Below, one piece after another: positions 40,720 to 54,829 of a DNA stretch of 64,000 bases. The position numbers and the translations under genes are program-made. Source of the DNA: Bombus terrestris (taxonomy: Eukaryota; Arthropoda; Insecta; Hymenoptera; Apidae); the NCBI RefSeq assembly GCF_910591885.1, contig NW_025963591.1, positions 372,001 through 436,000 on the forward strand, given 5' to 3'. The notes beneath the pieces are model-generated. The model worked only from the letters and a program-made list of their open reading frames with translations, searched no databases and was not told the origin of the DNA. The stretch's first letter is position 1, and each line of letters starts with the position of its first letter.

Positions 40720-42439
40720 ATCGTGGGACAACGTGGGACAACGTGGGACAACGTGGGACACCGTTGGACACCGTTGGACATCGTTGGACACCGTTGGACA
40801 CCGTGGGACAACGTGGGACACCGTTGGACACCGTGGGACACCGTTGGACACCGTTGGACATCGTTGGACACCGTGGGACAACGTGGGACAACGTGGGACA
40901 ACGTGGGACAACGTGGGACAACGTGGGACAACGTGGGACAACGTGGGACAACGTGGGACAACGTGGGACAACGTGGGACAACGTGGGACAACGTGGGACA
41001 ACGTGGGACACCGTTGGGCATCGTTGGACACCGTGGGACAACGTGGGACAACGTGGGACAACGTGGGACAACGTGGGACAACGTAGGACAACGTGGGACA
41101 ACGTGGGACACCGTTGGACATCGTTGGACAACGTGGGACATCGTGGGACAACGTGGGACAACGTGGGACAACGTGGGACACCGTTGGACACCGTGGGACA
41201 CCGTTGGACACCGTTGGACACCGTGGGACACCGTTGGACACCGTTGGACATCGTTGGACACCGTTGGACACCGTTGGACACCGGTGGACACCGTGGGACA
41301 ACGTGGGACAACGTGGGACAACGTGGGACAACGTGGGACAACGTGGGACAACGTGGGACAACGTGGGACAACGTGGGACAACGTGGGACAACGTGGGACC
41401 ACGTGGGACAACGTGGGACAACGTGGGACAACGTGGGACAACGTGGGACAACGTGGGACAACGTGGGACAACGTGGGACACCGTTGGGCATCGTTGGACA
41501 CCGTGGGACAACGTGGGACAACGTGGGACAACGTGGGACACCGTTGGACACCGTGGGACACCGTTGGACAACGTGGGACAACGTCGGACAACGTGGGACA
41601 ACGTGGGACAACGTGGGACAACGTGGGACAACGTGGGACAACGTGGGACAACGTGGGACACCGTTGGACACCGTTGGACAACGTGGGACAACGTCGGACA
41701 ACGTGGGACAACGTGGGACAACGTGGGACAACGTGGGACAACGTGGGACAACGTGGGACAACGTGGGACATCGTTGGACACCGTGGGACACCGTTGGACA
41801 ACGTGGGACAACGTGGGACAACGTGGGACAACGTGGGACAACGTGGGACACCGTTGGACACCGTGGGACACCGTTGGACACCGTTGGACAACGTGGGACA
41901 ACGTGGGACAACGTGGGACACCGTTGGACATCGTTGGACATCGTCGGACACCGTTGGACATCGTTGGACATCGTTGGACAACGTGGGACAACGTGGGACA
42001 ACGTGGGACAACGTGGGACAACGTGGGACAACGTGGGACACCGTTGGACACCGTTGGACATCGTTGGACATCGTGGGACACCGTTGGACATCGTGGGACA
42101 CCGTTGGACATCGTTGGACACCGTGGGACAACGTGGGACAACGTGGGACAACGTGGGACAACGTGGGACACCGTTGGACATCGTTGGACATCGTCGGACA
42201 CCGTTGGACATCGTTGGATATCGTTGGACATCGTTGGACATCGTTGGACACCGTTGGACACCGTTGGACACCGTTGGACATCGTTGGACACCGTTGGACA
42301 TCGTTGGACACCGTGGGACAACGTGGGACAACGTGGGACAACGTGGGACAACGTGGGACAACGTGGGACAACGTGGGACAACGTGGGACAACGTGGGACA
42401 ACGTGGGACAACGTGGGACAACGTGGGACAACGTGGGAC
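40720..42439. repeat. About 1.7-kb tandem duplication, copy 1
   Basis: Landmarks are E at about 40720, T 41080, V 41280, X 41400, aacgtcggac at 41580 and 41690, and Y at about 42210. All recur 1,690-1,720 bp downstream. The offset shifts by whole units where A runs differ in length, so the copies have gained or lost units since duplication. Confidence 0.8.
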
Positions 42440-44170
42440 ATCGTGGGACAACGTGGGACAACGTGGGACAACGTGGGACACCGTTGGACACCGTTGGACA
42501 TCGTTGGACACCGTTGGACACCGTGGGACAACGTGGGACACCGTTGGACACCGTGGGACACCGTTGGACACCGTTGGACATCGTTGGACACCGTGGGACA
42601 ACGTGGGACAACGTGGGACAACGTGGGACAACGTGGGACAACGTGGGACAACGTGGGACAACGTGGGACAACGTGGGACAACGTGGGACAACGTGGGACA
42701 ACGTGGGACACCGTTGGGCATCGTTGGACACCGTGGGACAACGTGGGACAACGTGGGACAACGTGGGACAACGTGGGACAACGTAGGACAACGTGGGACA
42801 ACGTGGGACACCGTTGGACATCGTTGGACAACGTGGGACATCGTGGGACAACGTGGGACAACGTGGGACAACGTGGGACACCGTTGGACACCGTGGGACA
42901 CCGTTGGACACCGTTGGACACCGTGGGACACCGTTGGACACCGTTGGACATCGTTGGACACCGTTGGACACCGTTGGACACCGGTGGACACCGTGGGACA
43001 ACGTGGGACAACGTGGGACAACGTGGGACAACGTGGGACAACGTGGGACAACGTGGGACAACGTTGGACAACGTGGGACAACGTGGGACAACGTGGGACA
43101 ACGTGGGACCACGTGGGACAACGTGGGACAACGTGGGACAACGTGGGACAACGTGGGACAACGTGGGACAACGTGGGACAACGTGGGACACCGTTGGGCA
43201 TCGTTGGACACCGTGGGACAACGTGGGACAACGTGGGACAACGTGGGACACCGTTGGACACCGTGGGACACCGTTGGACAACGTGGGACAACGTCGGACA
43301 ACGTGGGACAACGTGGGACAACGTGGGACAACGTGGGACAACGTGGGACAACGTGGGACAACGTGGGACACCGTTGGACACCGTTGGACAACGTGGGACA
43401 ACGTCGGACAACGTGGGACAACGTGGGACAACGTGGGACAACGTGGGACAACGTGGGACAACGTGGGACAACGTGGGACATCGTTGGACACCGTGGGACA
43501 CCGTTGGACAACGTGGGACAACGTGGGACAACGTGGGACAACGTGGGACAACGTGGGACACCGTTGGACACCGTGGGACACCGTTGGACACCGTTGGACA
43601 ACGTGGGACAACGTGGGACAACGTGGGACACCGTTGGACATCGTTGGACATCGTCGGACACCGTTGGACAGCGTGGGACATCGTTGGACAACGTGGGACA
43701 ACGTGGGACAACGTGGGACAACGTGGGACAACGTGGGACAACGTGGGACACCGTTGGACACCGTTGGACATCGTTGGACATCGTGGGACACCGTTGGACA
43801 TCGTTGGACACCGTTGGACATCGTTGGACACCGTGGGACAACGTGGGACAACGTGGGACAACGTGGGACAACGTGGGACACCGTTGGACATCGTTGGACA
43901 TCGTCGGACACCGTTGGACATCGTTGGATATCGTTGGACATCGTTGGACATCGTTGGACACCGTTGGACACCGTTGGACACCGTTGGACATCGTTGGACA
44001 CCGTTGGACATCGTTGGACACCGTGGGACAACGTGGGACAACGTGGGACAACGTGGGACAACGTGGGACAACGTGGGACAACGTGGGACAACGTGGGACA
44101 ACGTGGGACAACGTGGGACAACGTGGGACATCGTGGGACAACGTGGGACAACGTGGGACAACGTGGGACA
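42440..44170. repeat. About 1.7-kb tandem duplication, copy 2
   Basis: E at 42440, T 42780, V 42980, X 43110, aacgtcggac at 43290 and 43400, and Y at 43920 repeat copy 1. Private changes include aacgttggac at 43060 and agcgtgggac at 43670, where copy 1 has atcgttggac (two changes in one unit). Similarity ends near 44170. Confidence 0.8.
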
Positions 44171-45689
44171 CCGTTGGACAACGTGGGACACCGTTGGACA
44201 TCGTTGGACACCGTTGGACACCGTGGGACAACGTGGGACAACGTGGGACAACGTTGGACACCGTTGGACACCGTTGGACATCGTTGGACATCGTTGGACA
44301 TCGTGGGACACCGTTGGACATCGTTGGACATCGTTGGGCACCTTTGGACATCGTTGGACATCGTTGGACATCGTTGGACACCGTTGGACACTGTTGGACA
44401 CCGTTGGACACCGTTGGACATCGGTGGACATCGTGGGACACCGTTGGACACCGTTGGACATCGTTGGACACGGTTGGACACCGTGGGACAACGTGGGTCA
44501 ACGTGGGACAACGTGGGACAACGTGGGACAACGTGGGACAACGTGGGACAACGTGGGACACCGTTGAACACCGTGGGACACCGTTGGACAACGTGGGACA
44601 ACGTGGGACAACGTGGGACAACGTGGGACAACGTGGAACAACGTGGGACAACGTGGGACACCGTTGGGCATCGTTGGACACCGTTGGACATCGTTGGACA
44701 CCGTGGGACAACGTGGGACACCGTTGGACATCGTTGGACATCGTTGGACACCGTTGGACATCGTTGGACATCGTTGGACATCGTTGGACAACGTGGGACA
44801 CCGTTGGACACCGCTGGACATCGTTGGACACCGTGGGACAACGTGGGACAACGTGGGACAACGTGGGACAACGTGGAACAACGTGGGACAACGTGGGACA
44901 CCGTTGGGCATCGTTGGACACCGTTGGACATCGTTGGACACCGTGGGACAACGTGGGACACCGTTGGACATCGTTGGACATCGTTGGACACCGTTGGACA
45001 TCGTTGGACATCGTTGGACATCGTTGGACACCGTTGGACACCGTTGGACACCGTTGGACAAGTTTGGACATCGGTGGACATCGTGGGACACCGTTGGACA
45101 CCGTTGGACATCGTTGGACACCGTTGGACACCGTGGGACAACGTGGGACAACGTGGGACAACGTGGGACAACGTGGGACAACGTGGGACATCGTGGGACA
45201 TCGTTGGACATCGTCGGACACCGTTGGACATCGTTGGACATCGTTGGACAACGTGGGACAACGTGGGACAACGTGGGACAACGTGGGACAACGTGGGACA
45301 ACGTGGGACACCGTTGGACACCGTTGGACATCGTTGGACATCGTGGGACACCGTTGGACATCGTTGGACACCGTTGGACATCGTTGGACACCGTGGGACA
45401 ACGTGGGACAACGTGGGACAACGTGGGACAACGTGGGACACCGTTGGACATCGTTGGACATCGTCGGACACCGTTGGACATCGTTGGATATCGTTGGACA
45501 TCGTTGGACATCGTTGGACACCGTTGGACACCGTTGGACACCGTTGGACATCGTTGGACACCGTTGGACATCGTTGGACACCGTTGGACATCGTTGGACA
45601 TCGTTGGACATCGTGGGACACCGTTGGACATCGTTGGACATCGTTGGACACCGTTGGACATCGTTGGACATCGTTGGACATCGTGGGAC
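44171..45689. repeat. W-type satellite
   Basis: The region contains aacgttggac (44250), acctttggac (about 44340), a W cassette (44390), aacgtggaac units, aagtttggac (45060), an R unit near 45210 and an R-Y pair near 45460-45480. Its order follows that of the segment starting at 28510. No gene is visible. Confidence 0.87.
44390..44569. repeat. W cassette, copy 6
   Basis: actgttggac at 44390, acggttggac at 44470, aacgtgggtc at 44490 and H at 44560. Its aacgtgggtc unit supplies the only stop in one of the three minus-strand frames of the window. Confidence 0.9.
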
Positions 45690-46359
45690 ACCGTTGGACA
45701 TCGTTGGACATCGTTGGACACCGTTGGACACCGTTGGACACCGTTGGACACCGTTGGACACCGTGGGACAACGTGGGTCAACGTGGGACAACGTGGGAAA
45801 CCATGGAACAACGTGGGACAACGTGGGACAACGTGGGACAACGTGGGACAACGTGGGACACCGTTGGACATCGTTGGACACCGTGGGACAACGTGGGACA
45901 ACGTGGGACACCGTTGGACACCGTTGGACATCGTTGGACATCGTTGGACACCGTTGGATACCGTTGGACACCGTTGGACACCGTGGGACAACGTGGGACA
46001 ACGTGGGACAACGTGGGACAACGTGGGACAACGTGGGACAACGTGGGACAACGTGGGACAACGTGGGAAAACGTGGGACAACGTGGGACAACGTGGGACA
46101 TCGTGGGACAACGTGGGACAACGTGGGACAACGTGGGACACCGTTGGACAACGTGGGACACCGTTGGACATCGTTGGACACCGTTGGACACCGTGGGACA
46201 ACGTGGGACAACGTGGGACAACGTGGGACACCGTTGGACACCGTTGGACATCGTTGGACATCGTTGGACATCGTGGGACACCGTTGGACATCGTTGGACA
46301 TCGTTGGGCACCGTTGGACATCGTTGGACATCGTTGGACATCGTTGGACACCGTTGGAC

Positions 46360-46539
46360 ACTGTTGGACACCGTTGGACACCGTTGGACATCGGTGGACA
46401 TCGTGGGACACCGTTGGACACCGTTGGACATCGTTGGACACGGTTGGACACCGTGGGACAACGTGGGTCAACGTGGGACAACGTGGGACAACGTGGGACA
46501 ACGTGGGACAACGTGGGACAACGTGGGACACCGTTGAAC
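46360..46539. repeat. W cassette, copy 7
   Basis: actgttggac at 46360, aacgtgggtc at 46460 and H at 46530; partner of copy 8 at +3,150 bp. Confidence 0.9.
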
Positions 46540-46779
46540 ACCGTGGGACACCGTTGGACAACGTGGGACAACGTGGGACAACGTGGGACAACGTGGGACA
46601 CCGTTGGACATCGTTGGACACCGTGGGACAACGTGGGACAACGTGGGACAACGTGGGACACCGTTGGACACCGTTGGACATCGTTGGACATCGTTGGACA
46701 TCGTGGGACACCGTTGGACATCGTTGGACATCGTTGGACACCGTTGGACATCGTTGGACATCGTTGGACACCGTTGGAC

Positions 46780-46899
46780 ACTGTTGGACACCGTTGGACA
46801 CCGTTGGACATCGGTGGACATCGTGGGACACCGTTGGACACCGTTGGACATCGTTGGACACGGTTGGACACCGTGGGACAACGTGGGACAACGTGGTAC
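46780..46899. repeat. W cassette, truncated copy
   Basis: actgttggac at 46780 and acggttggac at 46860 are present, but the aacgtgggtc and H units are missing: after one A unit and a private aacgtggtac the order jumps to G. The same truncation occurs at 49920, so it predates the 3.15-kb duplication. Confidence 0.85.
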
Positions 46900-49509
46900 A
46901 CCGTTGGGCATCGTTGGACACCGTTGGACATCGTTGGACACCGTGGGACAACGTGGGACACCGTTGGACATCGTTGGACATCGTTGGACACCGTTGGACA
47001 TCGTTGGACATCGTTGGACATCGTTGGACAACGTGGGACACCGTTGGACACCGCTGGACATCGTTGGACACCGTGGGACAACGTGGGACAACGTGGGACA
47101 ACGTGGGACAACGTGGAACAACGTGGGACAACGTGGGACATCGTGGGACAACGTGGGACAACGTGGGACAACGTGGGACACCGTTGGACAACGTGGGACA
47201 CCGTTGGACATCGTTGGACACCGTGGGACAACGTGGGACAACGTGGGACAACGTGGGACACCGTTGGACACCGTTGGACATCGTTGGACATCGTTGGACA
47301 TCGTTGGACACCGTTGGACACCGTTGGACACCGTTGGACAAGTTTGGACATCGGTGGACATCGTGGGACACCGTTGGACACCGTTGGACATCGTTGGACA
47401 CCGTTGGACATCGTTGGACACCGTGGGACAACGTGGGACAACGTGGGACAACGTGGGACAACGTGGGACACCGTTGGACATCGTTGGACATCGTCGGACA
47501 CCGTTGGACATCGTTGGATATCGTTGGACATCGTTGGACATCGTTGGACACCGTTGGACACCGTTGGACACCGTTGGACATCGTTGGACACCGTTGGACA
47601 TCGTTGGACACCGTTGGACATCGTTGGACATCGTTGGACATCGTGGGACACCGTTGGACATCGTTGGACATCGTTGGACACCGTTGGACATCGTTGGACA
47701 TCGTTGGACATCGTGGGACACCGTTGGACATCGTTGGACATCGTTGGACACCGTTGGACACCGTTGGACACCGTTGGACACCGTTGGACACCGTGGGACA
47801 ACGTGGGACAACGTGGGACAACGTGGGAAACCATGGAACAACGTGGGACAACGTGGGACAACGTGGGACAACGTGGGACAACGTGGGACACCGTTGGACA
47901 CCGTTGGACATCGTTGGACATCGTGGGACACCGTTGGACATCGTTGGACACCGTTGGACATCGTTGGACACCGTGGGACAACGTGGGACAACGTGGGACA
48001 ACGTGGGACAACGTGGGACACCGTTGGACATCGTTGGACATCGTCGGACACCGTTGGACATCGTTGGACACCGTTGGACATCGTTGGACACCGTGGGACA
48101 ACGTGGGACACCGTTGGACATCGTTGGACATCGTGGGACACCGTTGGACATCGTTGGACACCGGTGGACATCGTTGGACACCGTGGGACAACGTGGGACA
48201 ACGTGGGACAACGTGGAACAACGTGGGACACCGTGGGACAACGTGGGACAACGTGGGACAACGTGGGACAACGTGGAACAACGTGGGACAACGTGGGACA
48301 CCGTTGGGCATCGTTGGACACCGTTGGACATCGTTGGACACCGTGGGACAACGTGGGACACCGTTGGACATCGTTGGACATCGTTGGACACCGTTGGACA
48401 TCGTTGGACATCGTTGGACATCGTTGGACACCGTTGGACACCGTTGGACACCGTTGGACAAGTTTGGACATCGGTGGACATCGTGGGACACCGTTGGACA
48501 CCGTTGGACATCGTTGGACACCGTTGGACACCGTGGGACAACGTGGGACAACGTGGGACAACGTGGGACAACGTGGGACAACGTGGGACATCGTGGGACA
48601 TCGTTGGACATCGTCGGACACCGTTGGACATCGTTGGACATCGTTGGACAACGTGGGACAACGTGGGACAACGTGGGACAACGTGGGACAACGTGGGACA
48701 ACGTGGGACACCGTTGGACACCGTTGGACATCGTTGGACATCGTGGGACACCGTTGGACATCGTTGGACACCGTTGGACATCGTTGGACACCGTGGGACA
48801 ACGTGGGACAACGTGGGACAACGTGGGACAACGTGGGACACCGTTGGACATCGTTGGACATCGTTGGACACCGTTGGACACCGTTGGACACCGTTGGACA
48901 CCGTTGGACACCGTGGGACAACGTGGGACAACGTGGGACAACGTGGGAAACCATGGAACAACGTGGGACAACGTGGGACAACGTGGGACAACGTGGGACA
49001 ACGTGGGACACCGTTGGACACCGTTGGACACCGTGGGACAACGTGGGACAACGTGGGACACCGTTGGACACCGTTGGACATCGTTGGACATCGTTGGACA
49101 CCGTTGGATACCGTTGGACACCGTTGGACACCGTGGGACAACGTGGGACAACGTGGGACAACGTGGGACAACGTGGGACAACGTGGGACAACGTGGGACA
49201 ACGTGGGACAACGTGGGACAACGTGGGACAACGTGGGACAACGTGGGACATCGTGGGACAACGTGGGACACCGTGGGACAACGTGGGACACCGTTGGACA
49301 ACGTGGGACACCGTTGGACATCGTTGGACACCGTTGGACACCGTGGGACAACGTGGGACAACGTGGGACAACGTGGGACACCGTTGGACACCGTTGGACA
49401 TCGTTGGACATCGTTGGACATCGTGGGACACCGTTGGACATCGTTGGACATCGTTGGGCACCGTTGGACATCGTTGGACATCGTTGGACATCGTTGGACA
49501 CCGTTGGAC

Positions 49510-49689
49510 ACTGTTGGACACCGTTGGACACCGTTGGACATCGGTGGACATCGTGGGACACCGTTGGACACCGTTGGACATCGTTGGACACGGTTGGACA
49601 CCGTGGGACAACGTGGGTCAACGTGGGACAACGTGGGACAACGTGGGACAACGTGGGACAACGTGGGACAACGTGGGACACCGTTGAAC
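49510..49689. repeat. W cassette, copy 8
   Basis: actgttggac at 49510, aacgtgggtc at 49610 and H at 49680. Confidence 0.9.
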
Positions 49690-49919
49690 ACCGTGGGACA
49701 CCGTTGGACAACGTGGGACAACGTGGGACAACGTGGGACACCGTTGGACATCGTTGGACACCGTGGGACAACGTGGGACAACGTGGGACAACGTGGGACA
49801 CCGTTGGACACCGTTGGACATCGTTGGACATCGTTGGACATCGTGGGACACCGTTGGACATCGTTGGACATCGTTGGACACCGTTGGACATCGTTGGACA
49901 TCGTTGGACACCGTTGGAC

Positions 49920-50039
49920 ACTGTTGGACACCGTTGGACACCGTTGGACATCGGTGGACATCGTGGGACACCGTTGGACACCGTTGGACATCGTTGGACA
50001 CGGTTGGACACCGTGGGACAACGTGGGACAACGTGGGAC
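49920..50039. repeat. W cassette, truncated copy
   Basis: actgttggac at 49920 and acggttggac at 50000, followed by D, A, A and G without the stop-bearing units. It is paired with the truncated copy at 46780 at +3,140 bp. Confidence 0.85.
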
Positions 50040-50440
50040 ACCGTTGGGCATCGTTGGACACCGTTGGACATCGTTGGACACCGTGGGACAACGTGGGACA
50101 CCGTTGGACATCGTTGGACATCGTTGGACACCGTTGGACATCGTTGGACATCGTTGGACATCGTTGGACAACGTGGGACACCGTTGGACACCGCTGGACA
50201 TCGTTGGACACCGTGGGACAACGTGGGACAACGTGGGACAACGTGGGACAACGTGGAACAACGTGGGACAACGTGGGACATCGTGGGACAACGTGGGACA
50301 ACGTGGGACAACGTGGGACACCGTTGGACAACGTGGGACACCGTTGGACATCGTTGGACACCGCGGGACAACGTGGGACAACGTGGGACAACGTGGGACA
50401 CCGTTGGACACCGTTGGACATCGTTGGACATCGTTGGACA

Positions 50441-53400
50441 TCGTGGGACACCGTTGGACATCGTTGGACATCGTTGGACACCGTTGGACATCGTTGGACA
50501 CCGTTGGACATCGTTGGACATCGTTGGACATCGTGGGACACCGTTGGACATCGTTGGACATCGTTGGACACCGTTGGACATCGTTGGACATCGTTGGACA
50601 TCGTTGGACATCGTTGGACACCGTTGGACACCGTTGGACACCGTTGGACATCGTTGGACACCGTTGGACATCGTTGGACACCGTGGGACAACGTGGGACA
50701 ACGTGGGACAACGTGGGAAACCATGGAACAACGTGGGACAACGTGGGACAACGTGGGACAACGTGGGACAACGTGGGACACCGTTGGACATCGTTGGACA
50801 ACGTGGGACAACGTGGGACAACGTGGGACAACGTGGGACAACGTGCGACAACGTGGGACACCGTTGGACACCGTGGGACACCGTTGGACACCGTTGGACA
50901 TCGTTGGACACCGTGGGACAACGTGGGACAACGTGGGACAACGTGGGACAACGTGGGACAACGTGGGACAACGTGGGACATCGTGGGACAACGTGGGACA
51001 ACGTGGGACAACGTGGGACACCGTTGGACACCGTTGGACATCGTTGGACACCGTTGGACACCGTGGGACAACGTGGGACACCGTTGGACACCGTGGGACA
51101 CCGTTGGACACCGTTGGACATCGTTGGACACCGTGGGACAACGTGGGACAACGTGGGACAACGTGGGAAACCATGGAACAACGTGGGACAACGTGGGACA
51201 ACGTGGGACAACGTGGGACAACGTGGGACACCGTTGGACATCGTTGGACATCGTTGGACAACGTGGGACATCGTGGGACAACGTGGGACAACGTGGGACA
51301 ACGTGGGACAACGTGGGACACCGTTGGACACCGTTGGACAACGTGGGACAACGTGGGACACCGTTGGACATCGTTGGACACCGTGGGACAACGTGGGACA
51401 ACGTGGGACAACGTGGGACACCGTTGGACACCGTTGGACATCGTTGGACACCGTTGGACACCGTGGGACAACGTGGGACAACGTGGGACAACGTGGGACA
51501 ACGTGGGACAACGTGGGACAACGTGGGACAACGTGGGACAACGTGGGACAACGTGGGACAACGTGGGACACCGTTGGACACCGCTGGACATCGTTGGACA
51601 CCGTGGGACAACGTGGGACAACGTGGGACAACGTGGGACAACGTGGGACAACGTGGGACAACGTGGGACACCGTTGGGCATCGTTGGACACCGTTGGACA
51701 CCGTTGGACACCGTTGGACACCGTTGGACATCGGTGGACATCGTGGGACACCGTTGGACACCGTTGGACATCGTTGGACACCGTTGGACACCGTGGGACA
51801 ACGTGGGACAACGTGGGACAACGTGGGACAACGTGGGACAACGTGGGACAACGTGGGACAACGTGGGACAACGTGGGACAACGTGGGACAACGTGGGACA
51901 CCGTTGGACATCGTTGGACACCGTGGGACAACGTGGGACAACGTGGGACAACGTCGGACAACGTGGGACACCGTTGGACACCGTTGGACATCGTTGGACA
52001 CCGTTGGACACCGTGGGACAACGTGGGACAACGTGGGACAACGTGGGACAACGTGGGACAACGTGGGACAACGTGGGACAACGTGGGACAACGTGGGACA
52101 ACGTAGGACAACGTGGGACAACGTGGGACACCGTTGGACATCGTTGGACAACGTGGGACATCGTGGGACAACGTCGGACAACGTGGGACAACGTGGGACA
52201 ACGTGGGACACCGTTGGACACCGTTGGACAACGTGGGACAACGTGGGACACCGTTGGACATCGTTGGACACCGTGGGACAACGTGGGACAACGTGGGACA
52301 ACGTGGGACATCGTGGGACAACGTGGGACAACGTGGGACAACGTGGGACACCGTTGGACACCGTTGGACATCGTTGGACACCGTTGGACACCGTGGGACA
52401 ACGTGGGACACCGTTGGACACCGTGGGACACCGTTGGACACCGTTGGACATCGTTGGACACCGTGGGACAACGTGGGACAACGTGGGACAACGTGGGAAA
52501 CCATGGAACAACGTGGGACAACGTGGGACAACGTGGGACAACGTGGGACAACGTGGGACACCGTTGGACATCGTTGGACAACGTGGGACAACGTGGGACA
52601 ACGTGGGACAACGTGGGACAACGTGGGACAACGTGGGACACCGTTGGACACCGTGGGACACCGTTGGACACCGTTGGACATCGTTGGACACCGTGGGACA
52701 ACGTGGGACAACGTGGGACAACGTGGGACAACGTGGGACAACGTGGGACAACGTGGGACATCGTGGGACAACGTGGGACAACGTGGGACAACGTGGGACA
52801 CCGTTGGACACCGTTGGACATCGTTGGACACCGTTGGACACCGTGGGACAACGTGGGACACCGTTGGACACCGTGGGACACCGTTGGACACCGTTGGACA
52901 TCGTTGGACACCGTGGGACAACGTGGGACAACGTGGGACAACGTGGGACAACGTGGGACAACGTGGGACAACGTGGGACACCGTTGGGCATCGTTGGACA
53001 CCGTGGGACAACGTGGGACAACGTGGGACACCGTTGGACAACGTGGGACAACGTGGGACAACGTGGGACACCGTTGGACACCGTGGGACACCGTTGGACA
53101 CCGTTGGACACCGTGGGACACCGTTGGACACCGTTGGACATCGTTGGACACCGTTGGACACCGTTGGACACCGGTGGACACCGTGGGACAACGTGGGACA
53201 ACGTGGGACAACGTGGGACAACGTGGGACAACGTGGGACAACGTGGGACAACGTGGGACAACGTGGGACAACGTGGGACAACGTGGGACAACGTGGGACA
53301 ACGTGGGACCACGTGGGACAACGTGGGACAACGTGGGACAACGTGGGACAACGTGGGACAACGTGGGACAACGTGGGACAACGTGGGACACCGTTGGGCA

Positions 53401-54219
53401 TCGTTGGACACCGTGGGACAACGTGGGACAACGTGGGACAACGTGGGACAACGTGGGACAACGTGGGACAACGTGGGACAACGTGGGACAACGTGGGACA
53501 CCGTTGGGCATCGTTGGACACCGTGGGACAACGTGGGACAACGTGGGACAACGTGGGACAACGTGGGACACCGTTGGGCATCGTTGGACACCGTGGGACA
53601 ACGTGGGACAACGTGGGACAACGTGGGACAACGTGGGACAACGTGGGAAAACGTGGGACAACGTGGGACAACGTGGGACACCGTTGGACACCGTGGGACA
53701 CCGTTGGACACCGTTGGACACCGTGGGACACCGTTGGACACCGTTGGACATCGTTGGACACCGTTGGACACCGTTGGACACCGGTGGACACCGTGGGACA
53801 ACGTGGGACAACGTGGGACAACGTGGGACAACGTGGGACAACGTGGGACAACGTGGGACAACGTGGGACAACGTGGGACAACGTGGGACAACGTGGGACA
53901 ACGTGGGACAACGTGGGACCACGTGGGACAACGTGGGACAACGTGGGACAACGTGGGACAACGTGGGACAACGTGGGACAACGTGGGACAACGTGGGACA
54001 CCGTTGGGCATCGTTGGACACCGTGGGACAACGTGGGACAACGTGGGACAACGTGGGACAACGTGGGACAACGTGGGACAACGTGGGACAACGTGGGACA
54101 ACGTGGGACAACGTGGGACAACGTGGGACAACGTGGGACAACGTGGGACAACGTGGGACACCGTTGGGCATCGTTGGACACCGTGGGACAACGTGGGACA
54201 ACGTGGGACAACGTGGGAC
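50441..54219. repeat. A-rich domain with K, T, V and X markers
   Basis: K at 50710, 51160 and 52490; T at 52100; V at 53170 and 53780; X at 53310 and 53920; accgctggac at 51580. The K-K-T-K order resembles 35640-36090-37010-37370 and the 971-1901-2291 stretch, with one- or two-unit differences. A private aacgtgggaa not followed by accatggaac lies at 53640. No gene is visible. Confidence 0.9.
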
Positions 54220-54829
54220 ACCGTTGAACACCGTTGGACATTGTTGGACATCGTTGGACATCGTGGGACACCGTTGGACATCGTTGAACATCGTTGGACA
54301 CCGTTGGACATCGTTGGACACCGTGGGACAACGTGGGACAACGTGGGACAACGTGGGACACCGTTGGACACCGTTGGACATCGTTGGACATCGTTGGACA
54401 TCGTGGGACACCGTTGGACATCGTTGGACACCGTTGGACATCGTTGGACACCGTGGGACAACGTGGGACAACGTGGGACAACGTGGGACAACGTGGGACA
54501 CCGTTGGACATCGTTGGACATCGTCGGACACCGTTGGACATCGTTGGATATCGTTGGACATCGTTGGACATCGTTGGACACCGTTGGACACCGTTGGACA
54601 CCGTTGGACATCGTTGGACACCGTTGGACATCGTTGGACACCGTTGGACATCGTTGGACATCGTTGGACATCGTGGGACACCGTTGGACATCGTTGGACA
54701 TCGTTGGACACCGTTGGACATCGTTGGACATCGTTGGACATCGTTGGACACCGTTGGACACCGTTGGACATCGTTGGACACCGTGGGACAACGTGGGACA
54801 ACGTGGGACAACGTGGGAAACCATGGAAC
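54220..54829. repeat. 590-bp H-to-K module, copy 4 (with Y)
   Basis: H 54220, attgttggac 54240, R 54520, Y 54540 and K 54810. A private atcgttgaac at about 54280 adds a plus-strand TGA. Confidence 0.9.

Larger units (their letters stand above)
45690..48839. repeat. 3,150-bp duplicated segment, copy 1
   Basis: K 45790 and W 46360 recur 3,150 bp downstream at 48940 and 49510. After one unit is lost the offset is 3,140: actgttggac 46780/49920, acggttggac 46860/50000, accgctggac 47050/50190 and aacgtggaac 47110/50250. A private aacgtgggtc at 45770 adds a minus-strand stop absent from copy 2. The right half (about 47300-48839) also contains K 47820, aagtttggac at 47340 and 48460, and an isolated accggtggac near 48160. 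Confidence 0.82.
48840..50440. repeat. 3,150-bp duplicated segment, copy 2 (partial)
   Basis: It matches 45690-47300 in marker order. It diverges at about 50440, where E stands in place of the C-B-B-B-aagtttggac order of copy 1. A private accgcgggac lies near 50360. Confidence 0.82.

Noticed and set aside
48160..48169. An extra V marker (accggtggac)
   Set aside because: It sits in a B/C/E context without T upstream or X 140 bp downstream, so it looks like an independent substitution and not a member of the V-X module.
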